From assembly GCA_037833965.1 (NCBI GenBank), contig AP031352.1, positions 3,576,501 to 3,640,500 on the forward strand: a stretch of DNA of 64,000 bases. The letters are read 5' to 3'. Below, one piece after another: positions 1-13,079 of this stretch. The stretch's first letter is position 1. Each line of letters opens with the position of its first letter. Origin of the DNA: Marchantia polymorpha subsp. ruderalis (taxonomy: Eukaryota > Streptophyta > Marchantiopsida > Marchantiales > Marchantiaceae). Under the pieces are notes generated by a model. The model ran no database searches, was not told the DNA's origin, and saw only the letters and a list, made by a program, of their open reading frames with translations. The position numbers were made by a program, and so were the translations under genes.

Positions 1-3000
1 GAGTGAAGAGGGAGTAGAAGTACTGCGAGCATATCCAGGGGGACAATTCGGGTAGCTATCCACCTCAAAGCGCGGAGAGCGATGTCCAAGACATATGGGG
101 TGGAGAACGGGAGGAAGAGGAGTACATTCGGGGAGGAAGGGGATGGGGTTGGCACAGAGGCCACAGGCAATCTTAGCTGCGTGGCTTCAGCATCGACCGC
201 TTGCTGAGGATGACACAAGCTTTTCCTGTGCTGCGAATTGGAATGCTGGCCAAATGGAATGCCGAGCAGCAATTTTTCGGTGGGCCCCGCAAATATCCTG
301 GTCCTCCTCTCTGTTACACCGTCCGCTTCTGCGCAACACCATTGGCCCGAACACCGCCGCTAGGCCTCCATCTTCGCGAACTAGCCTCCTCTGATGCGAC
401 GCAAAGGACAGCGGAGCTCTCCCTTTTTTTCGACTCGGACAAATCAGCCGAGAGCTTCACTTGGCCAGGCAGAGCAAGCCGCCAAAATCGCCGGTATCCC
501 TCACGCCAGAGCTTGCACTTTCGCAGGTCGGACTCGTGGCGACCTCGGGTCAGTGGAAATAGCGTATTAACTGGCAATGATCAGCGGAGGAACAACACCG
601 ATGGAATTTAATGAATCCTCCATGGTTCCGGGCCCCCATGACCTCGACCTCGTGTGGAAGAAGTCAGATTCCGAATCGGTGTATTCTCGACGACTTTAGA
701 GTTGATTTAATGCAAAGTGCAGCGAGGGTTCTCTGTGGTTCGCAGGCGAGGTAGTCATCGATGACACTGGTCTAAAGTAAACGGTAAAAGGAGTGTTCAA
801 CTCTAAGCTTTCAGTTCTCATTTTACAATACACGGAAAAGGCCTTACGCTTGACTGAAGCTCACTAGAGTCTAAAGTGGTGCCGAGCAGTATAGCACGAC
901 AAGAGGACTAGTCCTTCAAATGAAAGCGCACAAAGCTGCCGAATTTGAGTAGATTCGAGGATTTAGGGTTTACATCTACAAGTGTGACAGTAAGCTGGAA
1001 TCATCATTTCCTACACATTTCTTTTCATTTTGATTCCTCAGACTTTGTGAAGGTCTTTACAATGAAGAGCTACACGAGCCTTGAAGTCGTCAAGTGGCGT
1101 AGATCAAATGCAAACATTGTTTTCTTATATAAATTCCTTGCAGATTGGCTGATTGCAGGACTTCGCTCCGTCAGGTCGCTCCTTGGTGGAAATGGCGCTC
1201 AGGCAAGCTCTGGGTGAATCTCATGGCGAGATTATGCGGGAAGATGCTGTTCCGTGCTCTCGCATTACGAAGGCATTTGCTGCAGTGGCATCTTTGGGTG
1301 GATTCATCTGCTCCTGGCCCCTGTGTGTAATTTACTATGGTATGGTCTGCAGCAAAGGCCGTTTCCTCTTATCGTTTTTTTTGTGACACAGTTGCCTCGA
1401 AGTAATCGATATCATTCAGAAATTTTACGGTCGTGAAGGAGTGTAGATCCAATTGCTTCAGTAAGTTCTCTGTTTGCGGCACAGTTGATGTGAGCAGTCA
1501 TTCCTGTCAAAGCTGGTTCAGTTCGACTAAGTGTACTACAATCACTTGTTCGACATTGACAAGATTAGTGGAATCGTGAACAGGTCCGCGAATGACAAGA
1601 CCGAGACTGCTGAGATGGCAACTATGTGGCACAGTTGGTGCCGGAGCTGCGATGGTAGTGTACACAAGGTTGTGGGAGCCTGCCTGTGAACCACAAAATA
1701 TTGCTGCCTACGACAAGCGCAACTCGTGATCCCGGGGTTCACGTCTTGATTTTTCTGCCGGGAATTTACAGGGAACAAACTCTTGGAAAGGTTTTCGAAA
1801 GTTTTGGTTGTTGGGAATCTGCGGTCATTGGTAACAATTGAGGCCTAGTAAGCTTTCAGGTGGTTTAGCTTTCTTCACGAGAGTTCTGATTTACCTCGGA
1901 GAATCGCCCTGTATGATGTTGTGCATCGAATATATGCGCATTCGATCTGCTCTGAGGAACGAAACACGCAGCAGGGTTTAGCAAACTTGCCTTCCGTGCC
2001 TATCTGGGTACTTCGCCGTGCTTCACCTTCCCATGGAAAGTGAAATGTTGCTTCATACCTTTCGGTCCTGAGATTATTACGATTGAAAGACCCCAGTTCC
2101 AACACCCCAGCACTTTGTTCTGTTCCCATGACCCCCTTTCCATCTCAATCGCGTAAGAAAAAAAGGGACAGGATTCCTACATATCTAGAACATGTCTTAC
2201 CGACAGAGTGGACTGTCCTGTTTGGGCAAGATGTTGAATTGAATAAATTGTTGCTCATACCTCCGGTTGTGAAGTAGCACTTTGAAAGATTTTCAAAAAA
2301 CTTGAAACAATTGTTTTGCGGCCTAGGAACAAGCACACACTTATCTACGGTCACAGTCGAAGCCAACTACAAGATATACTTGCAATTACTAGTGATAATT
2401 CTTAAAGAAATACCTAGTTTGAAACGATGCATGAAACTGTGGTGAACAAAGCGGTACTCAATTGAGGCTCTCATTTTTGAAATTAGACAAGTCTTGACAA
2501 AGTTTATTTAACACTCAGTAACAATATCCCCAGTCCACTGTAAAGTGACAAACTTCCAACATCCAATCGCCAGGGAAATGCTAAATACACTATGCTTCCT
2601 TGACTTGCTTGACTGCATGTAAAACGTGCACGAAATACATAAAGGAACAAGAAGAAGCTCTCAACTGCACATAGCAGAGCGTCACGTACAACGTTGGTTC
2701 CCCACAAAATATTGATATACATTCAAAGTGGCATCGCGCTTCGCAAACTTGGTGAAATGTACAGAACACGTTAAAAAGATGTGCTAGTACCACATGACTC
2801 ATAAGACAGAACACACAGTCTATGTAGTCTGTATAACACTCCCAGATCCGCTGTTTTTACTTAACTGAATCCAGCAAAAATTTAGAACCACAGCCTCAAT
2901 AATTTTCGTTCTATCTATAATAGAATACAACGAGACTTGCAGCTTACTACCATGACTCAAACTCAAAGCAATTCAATTGCTTTGCTTGTATTAGTACAGT

Positions 3001-3224
3001 TGAAACCTATGCCATTTCCTCGCGACTGTGTCCTAGTCGTCATTTACTCCCAAGATAAATCAGCAGGAGACGAGCCCGAAATTAGAGAGCGCAATTTTGA
3101 TGAAACCGCCGTTTTGTAAATAGGAGCGAGTCAAAATTAAGAGGCAACTGGTCCCCTTGTTCCCTCACTAAGATTCATGATGTACACGTTCAGCAACCTT
3201 AGATGTGCTGCTAACAGATGTCGT
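1..3224. other. 5' flank without an assignable gene
   Basis: Moderate-GC sequence with only short open frames. I recognise no protein family. Two stretches look mildly coding on the plus strand: about 1189-1330 (an open frame beginning with ATG, ending in a hydrophobic stretch rich in Ala, Gly and Phe) and about 1540-1660 (an open frame rich in Asp, Lys, Trp and Cys). Neither could be linked by convincing splice sites into a longer reading frame. It could be the eroded end of a neighbouring gene or the 3' region of the SG1-like gene, which is transcribed toward it. Confidence 0.3.
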
Positions 3225-6200
3225 TCAGCTCGCCATTGCTTGACGGCCGGAGTATTTGTCAACGACCCCCTTTGCCTCTGGTGGAGCCAGGTATCGGGCC
3301 TGCACTAGTCATAGGCATGTCAGGGACAATAGTTGAAGCACTGAATTACATTCTCGATTGCAAAATTTGATGGGAACCCGTGTGATTCGAGGGCAAAAGT
3401 ACCAGAAAAACCGCTTTTAGGACAAGAAGCCCGAGTCCTGTTTATTCCGGTCGATCGTGGACTGTACCAGAAGAAACATTATGCCCAGAACACGAAGGTG
3501 AATCAACTCGGGGTTTGTTCGGTCCAACAAATGAGAGGTTGGCAACTACCTGCCTTTTAGGCTATGACCTTACCGCTTCGTGGCATGCTAGAGACTTTTT
3601 GGAAACTTGAAAAGACTTAAGCAGAATGAAGATCAAAGCCATGAAGAAGGCACGTAGAGACAAAAATTGTTGAGTGGGACTTGAAGACAACGGACCTGAA
3701 TGAACATGCGCTCTGAATCTGCTGTCTTGCCTTGATCCTTCAGCAGCACACCCTGAAAGTTCCGAGTCGAGAGTGTGGTCACTTTACATTGTTACTAAAG
3801 ACTAGAGAATCAAAATGGATGAGAAATGACATCCCTACTAGAGTGTCATTGGTGTCGAGAATGAAGTTACCTTTGCCAGATAGCCTCGGAAGTCGTCGGG
3901 GTAACGCGTTATCAACTCATCATAAACCGAAACAGCATCACCTGGTTTACCCCATGCTGCGTAGGATCTACCTAGAAGAAGCTCCACCTGTTACCATGCA
4001 AGCAGATAAAGGCGTTGTTTTATTACTGCTTCCTGCCTAAAGTATTCAAAATCTGCAATTTGGACATGAAGAAGTGGGAGCCGTAACTAATAGATGTCTG
4101 GTAACCTCTGGACCATGAGAACCTTTGATGAATTTAGGAAAAAAATGATGAGATCAACTGAATACAAGTTTCCAAATGCGAATGAAAAATGATGAGATCA
4201 ACTGAATACAAGTTTCCAAATGCGAATGAAAAATGATAACCTCACCGGAAACAATGATCATCTTACGTTAAGTTGTGATCATAAGCCCATCAAGACATTG
4301 AATGGGACTCATGATTCAATTGTACCTGTATAGGATCGATCTGCTCGTAGTTCTGTGGATTCAGTCCTTGAGTACTGTCATCAGCATTCGAAGGTAACAA
4401 CCCTTGCTGAACACTCGTTTTCAATCTTGTCCTCGCGGCCAGGAGTTCACCAACAGCCTAGAAAATCAGCAAGATACTTTTAGAAGCGCATCTGCTTTTT
4501 AAAATTTATGAATTATTTTCTAACAAGTGTATGATGCATCTTCTATTTCCACTATATGAATAATTTTGTCACAAGTGTATGATGTACTGGTGGAATTTCA
4601 TACGTCCTATGAGATCAAGGAAAGTTGGAGAATAGTACCTCGCCAGGCTTGTTGGCAGCGATCAGGGTGTCAGTGAGACCTTGGAGTAATGTCATTGATT
4701 CTTTTGGAGACGCCTATAAAGCGCAATCAACAAAGCACACGAATTATCGAAGGTATATGTACCAATAACAGAGAAAGAAAGACGCCGAGTGTGGGGGAAC
4801 AAACCCAGACAGAAAAGAGGCACGTTCTACTTGTATGAGTTCTAGCAAACCTTTTAAGCTCCATGCTCTGAATGTAGTAACCTTCTCTTCATTAATCCCA
4901 TACCGCTGATCCGAGCAGCGCAAGAGCGTGAATTTCACCTCTTTAAGCATATATACTTACTCTAATAGCAGCGCGATAAGCGACAATGCTCGCGTCGAAA
5001 TCTCCTTTACCACCTTGAACCTCCGCAAGTAACCGCAGAGCCTCCACATCTCGAGGTGATTTCTGTCTTACGATATCGTGGACATCTTTTAGCAATATTT
5101 TCTTCGATGATAAAAACGAGTCCTTGAGAAGAATTGTCAGAATTCATAAATAGAGAACACATCCAATCGAACAGACGTATGAAATCGACCTGAACAATTT
5201 TGGAGAGGAATTCGGCAGCTTTGTCAAAATCTCCAAGCTGGGCATAGATCACACCAGCTCCCTGCAAAAAGGAACGAAACTGTTGAAAAGTGCCAACAGA
5301 CAGAACCTCTTGAAGTTGTACAAGGTTTACTCAAACGACCGTCCGACAAAATCCTGGCATCACTAATTACACGAATATACAGTTCTGCGCGTGTGATGGG
5401 GACGGAATGTATACCTCAAGAGAAAATCGGTCCTCAGGGTTCTTTTGCAATGCTTCTTCCAAGTTTTTAACTTGCGCCTGCCGAAAAAGTCTTCCGTGAG
5501 ATAGTAAGCTTACAACTTTGTGACATATCAGCACTAGTCTAGAAGAAACAAAAAACATCTCACAAGAACAAATACAGAAATCGAAAACAACCACCAATTC
5601 CCTGTACAAGTCAATCAGGTGACAGGAAAAACTAGTAGAGAATTTACCTCCAGTTTGACCCTCTCATCTGGTTTCAGTTGCATCTTCTCTACCAAGCCTG
5701 CCTTCTCCGCCTTGGGGCTGCAGTAACCAGGGTATCATTTTAGTGTTTGACCCGAAAACAGCTTCAGAAACTCAATCAGCTAAAAGTATCAACATGTAAA
5801 ATGATTCGATTTGGTAACCTCATTCCTACCAAGTCACAAGTTGGGTCCAGACCGTCGGACCGGATCCAACTTTCAGCTGGCTCCACACGACACATATACT
5901 ACGGTACGAAAGTTCTGACCCTTTATGTAATACCTCCGCATGCCAAGAGGGTTGCAGAAAGTACGTGTTTTACCACTTTGGTTTTAGAATGGAGCAAACT
6001 GATGTTTACCTGATAGACGGAAGGTTGTCTCCAAGAGCGAACAGCAGGCCAAAAACGATCACTGCTAATCCAATTCCGAACTTTTTTTGGTTCAACAAAC
6101 GGAATCAGTTAGCGCGGGTTACAACATAAAAAGTAACTTCCAAGAGAAACTTCCAAGTAACCTCAAGTGCACGTAAATCATGTCCAAATTTTCAAGAGAA

Positions 6201-8819
6201 TGTTTACAGGAGGAACGCAATAATTTTCTCCAACTTCAAACAGGAGAAGACTACAACATGTACTAATCCAGTGATGATGTCAACTTTCTGTCAAACGTTA
6301 ATCACATCGCATCATATGTAACCTACTTTAGCAAAGACATTGTCAGCCAGGGCAGTTGGGGAAGCCGGGACGGGGGCATCATAATCAATTGCTCCAAATT
6401 TCTTTGCCTCATCCACCTTCTTTTGTTCTTCAGCCAAACTTCAACGTTGGTAACAACCACAAAGAAGATCAATTTCACTTCCGAGAAGATGCATAGTCAT
6501 GAAAAAATCTTCTGATTGGCACTCCTGGTTCCAGGGTTAAAACCTCTTTAGGTAACGATAATGATAGATAGCAAGCAAGTTATATTTCCAAGGATATGAA
6601 AAGACGATACAAAAAACAAATGGTCACTTTCGAAGATGATGTGAGTGATACCGTTTAATATTTGCAAGTTTACGCTCGAAGTCCCCTTCATCCAAAACAT
6701 TCGTAGGTTTGTCCTCGGCAATCAAAAGGTCAGGTGCCCCTACTGGTTCCTCTGATCCAGGGTCAAAAAATGCCCTTTAGGCTTTCAAAATGCAAGAGAA
6801 CCAAGAATTGCACAAACTCTGTTTCATGGAAATCAGGCTTTCAGAGAGCCGCTCCTTAGCAACAGGACCCCAAACAAGAGATAAATTGTCGCAATTGCGA
6901 GCAATAACACCTAAACCTGTCACTTGTAGGATTATCTCATGTCCTCTCTGGTGAGCTTTGTAACCGAGGCTTTGGTCAACGTAGTCTCGACTAAATATAT
7001 CATTCACTTATCAAAGAAAGCAAGTGGATACTGATAAAGTGAGAACATCAAATGGGCTATTTTGTTACCGATCCAAAACACCACAATAAGCTTTAAGGTT
7101 ATCGGTATTGTTTTCAAAAAGAAAAGAATTATTATGGGAGAACAAAAAACTTCAAAGGTAATTAATGCCGTTTTTCACAACGGAAACTGGCCGAATGTAA
7201 TTACGAAAAGTTAACTCTCAAGCACAAAGGAAAATAAGGACAAAACTTGTTCCCTGCATGTGTCTGAAGTCTACCAATCCAGTGAACAAGCGGTGGTTGT
7301 CAAGCAAGGCATGGGTTGACCCCAAGGGCAAGGAGTCACCTATCGTTGTGGTCGTTTCCTTCCTGCCTTCCTGCTTTTTGGCGAGAATTTTTCTGGTACA
7401 AAGAACCATCAAAAAAGTGACACAGCAAACCAACACGTATAATACACACGGCGAGAATCGAAACTTATACGAGCAACAATCAATGATACACCACTGAGTT
7501 AGAAACAGATTATAATGCAAGAAGAGCAATTGAGAAACTGAAATAGCATCCAAACTCTTACTGTGCCTCCAGTACGACATCCTTAGCGTCCTTTTCTTGC
7601 TGAGGACGATCTGTTCTCTGCATCCGTTAAAGCCAGTTGCAAAAACTAAAATTAGATTCAATAAATGCTCACCATCAAGCATCTTTTGTTGCAGACAAAA
7701 CATTTCCTAGGAAGCCGCATCCCAGTTCGTACATACCTTCGACTTTTTCTTCGGTTGAGCTCCAAATCCTGGCTTGCCCGCATAAATTCGTGTTGTGTTC
7801 GTTCTGTCTCTCCGCACAGAAAGAACGTGAAGAGCTAAGTCGAGGCAGAGCTTCGATTGTGCAGTATATCCTCCGCAAGAAACCGTGAGGTGGCTATGAA
7901 GACCTGACAAGAACTGCTTTGTGCCGAAAATCTACAAGACAGGACAAAGTCACGAACTATGTAAACATAAACTGAACTTCATTTTTAATGAGCCATTTGA
8001 AAATTACAATATACAACTGTGCAATACGAAGGAGATACCACGTGAAATTCATGACGTGAAATTCATGCTCCATGGCTGTAGATCAATCAAGTAGAGGTTA
8101 CTTCGGCTTTTCAAGACCTGACAGGGTTCCCAAGAGAAGAGTATGAAAAAATTATCTTCAGAATAAATATAATCCTGAGCCTCTCAAAAGAATGAATGTC
8201 CACTATGTTTCGTTGGTTCAGGGAGCAGCTACTCAGACTCCTCGTTGAAAACTTGAGAATCGTCAAAAACTAGTTCGATCAACGTTTTTTGATGAACTTG
8301 TTGGAACACCTTAATGTGAATTTCTACCCCAACGAAGTCTTGCACATGTGAAGATACGCTCTTATCCCTCAGGACAGAAATATGAAAAATCCTCGCTAAA
8401 AATCCTTGCTGAAACTCAGGGACTATGAAGTGTTCTCGCGCTTATATTCTTATGAGGGGGCTGGCGATTCCGCTTGCGTGCTGATAAGAATTTGCTCAGA
8501 AAGTTGAGTTTGAATTCCCCAAGAACAATGGTTTTCTGTTCCCATCATGCAGCAACCAATCGCCGCTTAAATCCCCGAAAGAGGCCCGTCCAAGTGATAT
8601 CAAAATAGCTGTCTTAATTTGAATAAATTCAATTTCGAGAATTTCAGACAAGACGAATTGCAGGAATCGAGCAGCAGAATGTGCAGGAGACTGGAGGAAA
8701 TGAGACATAAGAGCCTCAAGCAATGAACTATTAAAGTGTCATCTGATACAGAATTTAGAGGTGCAAACCTGGATTGCGGAGTAGGGGCGACAGATCAGCT
8801 GGGCCCTCTGACAGGCCAT
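3225..8819 (-). CDS. SG1: SLOW GREEN 1-like plastid TPR protein (15 exons, 456 aa)
   Basis: The exons, in coding order on the minus strand, are 8769-8819, 7737-7931, 7562-7617, 6652-6774, 6327-6438, 6010-6080, 5648-5717, 5415-5477, 5190-5261, 4961-5062, 4639-4713, 4326-4457, 3871-3987, 3696-3752 and 3225-3299. All junctions are GT..AG with matching phases and the sum is 1371 nt. The start MACQRAQLICRPYSAIQ and the next exon make a basic, Ser/Thr-rich plastid transit region. After an acidic linker and the motif GAIDYDAP comes one membrane helix (FGIGLAVIVFGLLFALG, about residues 180-196), then tetratricopeptide repeats to the end, for example GAGVIYAQLGDFDKAAEFL and ELLLGRSYAAWGKPGDAVS. This order matches Arabidopsis SLOW GREEN 1, a chloroplast TPR protein needed for chloroplast development. 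The join at 6774 has a weak acceptor and the first coding exon is the least certain; the TPR half is secure. Confidence 0.85.
4141..4237. repeat. 44-bp perfect tandem duplication inside an SG1-like intron
   Basis: A 44-bp unit at 4141-4184 is repeated exactly at 4185-4228, and the first nine bases of a third copy follow to 4237. It lies in the intron between exons 3871-3987 and 4326-4457. The exact identity suggests a recent duplication, probably slippage or unequal exchange. Confidence 0.9.
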
Positions 8820-8991
8820 CCCGAGAATGCTCCCGCATATACAGCCCAGAATTCTCAAGGTGTACTCGACACAAAATAGCCCGAATACGGATCAAAGTCC
8901 TGCACGACCTGCAATTATGTAATCAGGATTTGCATCGCTGTTCAACATTTTAGACATATTCTTCTTCGGAGCAGAGCAGCTGGCTATGGCA

Positions 8992-9249
8992 GCTCTACGG
9001 CTCACTTCTCGTCATGCATGTTCTTCCATCTCTGCTGAGTACTGCGCTAAGAATCTCATCCGTGCCACAGTAAGTTCCAACTATCTTTGTCCCTGAGATT
9101 TGTAGCATTTTCGAAAATCCACGGCCCGGATTCCGGAGGGCCCTACCAAAGAAGGGATTTCCAAGCTCTTTTCGAAACCGGACAAAACTTTCGTCATCAA
9201 TGTTTTCACGCCCGACGGTATACAGAATGCTCCAAAGTTGTCACAGACA
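8992..9249 (+). other. possible divergent small gene or gene remnant
   Basis: An ATG at 8992 opens a 26-codon frame starting MAALRLTSRHACSS, which is basic, Ala/Ser-rich and looks like an organelle targeting sequence. It runs up to a consensus-like donor (GTAAGT at 9070). A second open frame begins after an AG at 9105 and continues in the same phase through KLFSKPDKTFVINVFTPDGI to a TAA at about 9249. The implied intron is only 36 nt, which is too short for normal plant splicing, so either the junction is different or this is a broken or processed copy. It starts 173 bp from the SG1-like start codon on the opposite strand, so the two could share a promoter. I do not recognise the family. Confidence 0.25.
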
Positions 9250-10567
9250 TAATATTGAAAATTTACTATTTCCAGTACCTATACAGAATTTTTAACGCTC
9301 TGCGTGTAACTGATCGAACTTAACATGGAAATGTCATGAGAAGGAACAACACCAATTTTAGCTTGTGTGGAGGGTTGATTAAAAAAATGCTTTGTTACTG
9401 TAAGCATTTAAATTTATTTTTCAACCAACTTTGATGTATGTTGAGCATTTTCAACCTCTATGGTCTTAATGTCACGTCTTTAAACTCGCAATTGCACAAA
9501 ATCAAGACATTTGAAAGTTATGATATGAGCTGTTGCAAAATCAACCTGCTCTTCGGAGCTTGAGTTTTGTAACTACGAGATCTCAACTAGAATTGTATTC
9601 TCTCATGCAATTTGATGTTTTTTTTATTTTCAAGATTCTTTGATGATCGCTTATTGTAGTAGCTTTGAAGCTAAAATGTAATAATTTGAAGTCTGCACGT
9701 CGGTTTTACTCGATTTGATCTCTTGCTACAATGTTGTAGAATCTTACTACTCTTGTTGGAACTTTGCGTTTGATGACATTTGTCTTCAACACTTGACGTT
9801 GTGTTTGTCTTTAGCAACTTATCCCTCATGTTTGTTCGTCATGGCATGTTACTTCACCACTTCTTTCTCTGACTCGCCACTTCGCAAACTCTCACTCTCT
9901 TCCTTTTCCTTCCTCTCGGAAGACACCACTCTCAGGCCGAACTCCTCTTTCCTTTCCTCCATTCACCAGATATGACAAGAAAAATTGAGAGTCTCCACCA
10001 ACGACCCTGCATCTTATCCGATCTCAAGCAGCCAAAAACCTCAACCGTCTAAAACCATAACCCCAATCACCAATCGCCGACACATGACCCTGAACTCCAT
10101 CATTGATCGTTGACACATGTTCGCCGCCAGGTGCTGTCAAAAGCGGCCTGCCGAATAGCAACGTTGTCGCAGCCATTCCGTCACTCTCACCCACGTGCCA
10201 GATGTTGTCACATCCGAACGCCTCGAGATACCGCATCAATATCCTTCAGGTCATTTGAACTCCTCGAGATAGCCCTGATGTGAGATCCTAACTTAAGTTC
10301 GCAAATCTGATGACCCGACCAAGTGCCAATCGCAAAGAATAAGAAAGTTTCAATTCTCCTACTACAACTAGTTCCATCATTTTCACATTCTGTAACCTCA
10401 AAACTCTGTCTCAATGTTTGCTCGAAGGTGTGGGGCGTTCTTGCCTTCGCCTTTTGCATCCATGGACGATGATTGCGTCCATCGATGCATTTAGATGAAG
10501 GCGCAAACGTCCATGAGCTACCTACAGACTTCTTATAGCAAACATACTTGAAAATAAATTTCATCAT
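9250..10567. other. intergenic, unassigned short ORFs
   Basis: AT-rich sequence up to about 9700, then a pyrimidine-rich plus strand at 9830-9970 that resembles a leader or promoter. It ends in two minus-strand open frames (10024-10239, 71 codons; 10208-10567, 119 codons) of fairly balanced composition. I recognise no domain in either. They might be remnants of a mobile element at the edge of the AT-rich desert. Confidence 0.25.
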
Positions 10568-10591
10568 ACAGAGAGCTATATATTAACACAA

Positions 10592-11094
10592 AGCAATCAG
10601 AGCTATAGTAAACAACAAATATTGTAGCATGTTTATTTTTGTATGCTCATAATAACATTCAGACATCGGAGCTTATGCTCTACGTGCAGCAATAAACATA
10701 CTTTGGATGTTATTTCTTAAAGTGGAAGAGTAAGCATGTTCATATGCACTCAATATCATATTGTTAACAAATAATTTCTTGAAGTCTTGTCGTCAGAATT
10801 ATTATTTCTTCATCTGTCTTTGGAACAATGCAATTAGATATATAGTAAACAACAAAAATTATCACATGTTCACAATCTCTCTATTAGAGCTCATGCTCTA
10901 AGTTATGTTCCATGTCCAATGTTAAATTTAAATATTGGAGATTGTAATCTAAGTGCAGCAATAAGCATACTTTGGATGTTTTAAATGAACAAGATAGCAT
11001 GTTCATGTGTGCACTCGATATCATATTGTCGTCGAAGAATTTCTTGAAGTCATGTTGTCATAGTTAATATTTCTTCATCCATCTTTGAAATCAC
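10592..11094. repeat. diverged direct repeat, two copies of about 240-265 bp
   Basis: Copy 1 runs from about 10592 to 10830 and copy 2 from about 10831 to 11094. Shared landmarks occur in the same order: a stretch with TATAGTAAACAACAAA, then GTGCAGCAATAA(A/G)CATAC, then ATATCATATTGT, then TTTCTTGAAGTC, then ATTTCTTCATC. The copies differ at many places, so the duplication is old. They lie next to the decayed hAT-like sequence and may be its subterminal region. Confidence 0.6.
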
Positions 11095-11449
11095 ATGATC
11101 AAGTGATAGTGCCAACATTGGTAGCTATTCGATCAATAGAGCAATGAGAGTTGAAAGTCCACATACAGTTTGAGGAAGAATTGAATAAATAGTTGATGAT
11201 GAACAGAGTTAATTAGATTGGGTTTAAATACCCAATCCCAATAGAACCAAAGGATGCAAAGTACATGGAGTATCACACCTTTTAGTGAAATCATGCCCTA
11301 ACAATGGAACACATCCCTGTCATGGGACACAGCCCTTGAGTTAACTATACTAAGTAATAGTAGAATACTAATCATTACATTTCAATCCTAACAATTAGTA
11401 CGCTAATTGTTCAAATTCAAACTCGTGGAAGTAATAGTGAGTAATTATA

Positions 11450-12450
11450 TTCTAACATAGCGGATCAATTAAGTGCTCCTAATATTTCTCCAGCTTTGCC
11501 ATCAATGCTCTTGCAGTATCTTTAGACTTTGGAGCAATGATACTAAATTTCATCATACAATTGATGGTTTCTTCGCAATGTTTACTTAATGATTCATAAA
11601 CCAAAGGTTTATTTGATAATGTTGCATATCATCCGCTAGATAGAATGATCATTTCATAAAAGAGAGCAAGAAAATCTTTGAAGCACTTCAATGTCGTCCA
11701 TTTAAGTGAAGTCAAAGTTATAATCTTAGTAGCTCGGCATCGGGATTCTATTAGTTTGTCAACACCCAAAGGTAACCGCACAATACATTGTGATGTATTC
11801 TAAACTTTTTGAATTATTTGAGCAAAGGTTCCTGCAGCTCGAGTCAACTTTGCGCCTTGATCAGAATTACTTTCAATAATATGTACCCACGTCCTATAGG
11901 TATTGTGACTAGTGCTCGGACATGTTTGATAAAGTTTGAAATATCTCCGTGAGATTGTCCAACGAATCAATCATTGTATACAAGGCATTTCACCTATTCT
12001 TCACATCAAGTCTAAAAAATTCATTCGTCTTGTATTCTCGTGCTACTAGAAGAATTTGGACCTTTTGAAAATCAGCTCGCATACAAGAAGATAAATGGAT
12101 CACTTTCAGCATTGCGTGAAACTTTTACCTCAGGTTTAAAAATTGTTTCACTGTTATCACAACACAATGCATAATATCGCACATATAGGAAATATGTCAT
12201 CTCTAATCTAGATTGACATCAAATTTATGTTTGTCTTGTAGATGCTGTAAAGTAGAAATCATTTCACTAACATCATTTATTGTTGCAACTATAATCTTTG
12301 TATGCATATTGTCTATACTCAAGATTCTAGAAGAGACGTCATTGTAAATCATTGATCGTGAAATGGTGGAAAATATTTAAAGTTAAGAGTATAAACACGC
12401 AACATCCAACTATCATCAATCCAACGAGCGTAATCACAAAATAACTTCAC
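11450..12450 (-). mobile_element. decayed hAT-like DNA transposon (transposase remnant)
   Basis: On the minus strand, short open stretches follow one another in shifting frames. They include a C-terminal-looking block with motif order LKWTTLKCFKDFL, NKPLVYESLSKHCEETI, then KDTARALMAKLEKY followed by a stop where hAT transposases usually have Trp (consensus KFDKYW). This order is that of the region preceding the dimerisation domain of hAT transposases. Several in-frame stops show that the copy cannot make transposase. Plus-strand sequence at 13338-13369 has three copies of CTAGCCG in a GC-rich island, reminiscent of hAT subterminal repeats, but terminal repeats and an 8-bp target duplication were not located. 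The limits given are only those of the recognisable protein remnant. Confidence 0.4.
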
Positions 12451-12871
12451 AGAGTTCTGATGAACCACACATCACAAATAATTGCAACTTTTTTCGGAAC
12501 TGCTTCTACAATATAACAAAATTGTTTGCTTGCAATAATCATATCGTCTAATATGTCACGCGTAAGAGTTATGCGCATACAATCAGGTCAAAATCAATTT
12601 GGAATTGTCGTTTTTTTTTTTTTAAAAGCTGATTTCATTGTAGAAATGCTCTGCTTCGTGTCAATCATCCAATTTAAACACTCATCATGATGTTGGTTTT
12701 TGCCTCTTCGTCTAAAACATTCTGCATTTTCAAATATGAACTAGATTTTGAGAAGTTTGTTTGGAAAGGATCATATGGCAATACGCCTTCAAATGATTCA
12801 TGAGTGATGAAATGATTGTTATTCAAATGAAGAACAAGATTTGAAGTTGTCAAAATAATTGAATAGATTTT

Positions 12872-13057
12872 TTAACAAAACTTACTTTCAATGCAAGCAA
12901 ATCTATTGGATCTTGATACATATACAAAGTATGGACGAATCCAAGATGTGCATTTTTTTTCTATGCGGCGACACTCATAAGATATTTTCATTAAAGATAA
13001 AGACAAAATAGCAAGTTCATCATTATTAGAGTCTTCGTTCTGGTCCATCAACGCCAT
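12872..13057 (-). pseudogene. short transposase-like N-terminal fragment, possibly PIF/Harbinger
   Basis: A 61-codon open frame with an acidic Asn/Asp start followed by a basic segment CRRIEKKCTSWIRPYF. A basic run before W-(I/V)-R-P is seen near the N terminus of plant PIF/Harbinger nucleases. It could equally be the 5' end of the hAT-like element lying downstream on the same strand. The frame closes immediately and no longer ORF follows. Confidence 0.2.
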
Positions 13058-13079
13058 AAAATTTTCTTGTAATGTTTGA

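Noticed and set aside
4141-4210. C/D-box snoRNA in the SG1-like intron (ATGATGA and CTGA motifs)
   Set aside because: The motifs recur only because of the 44-bp duplication; the C-to-D' spacing leaves no room for a guide, and no terminal stem is visible.
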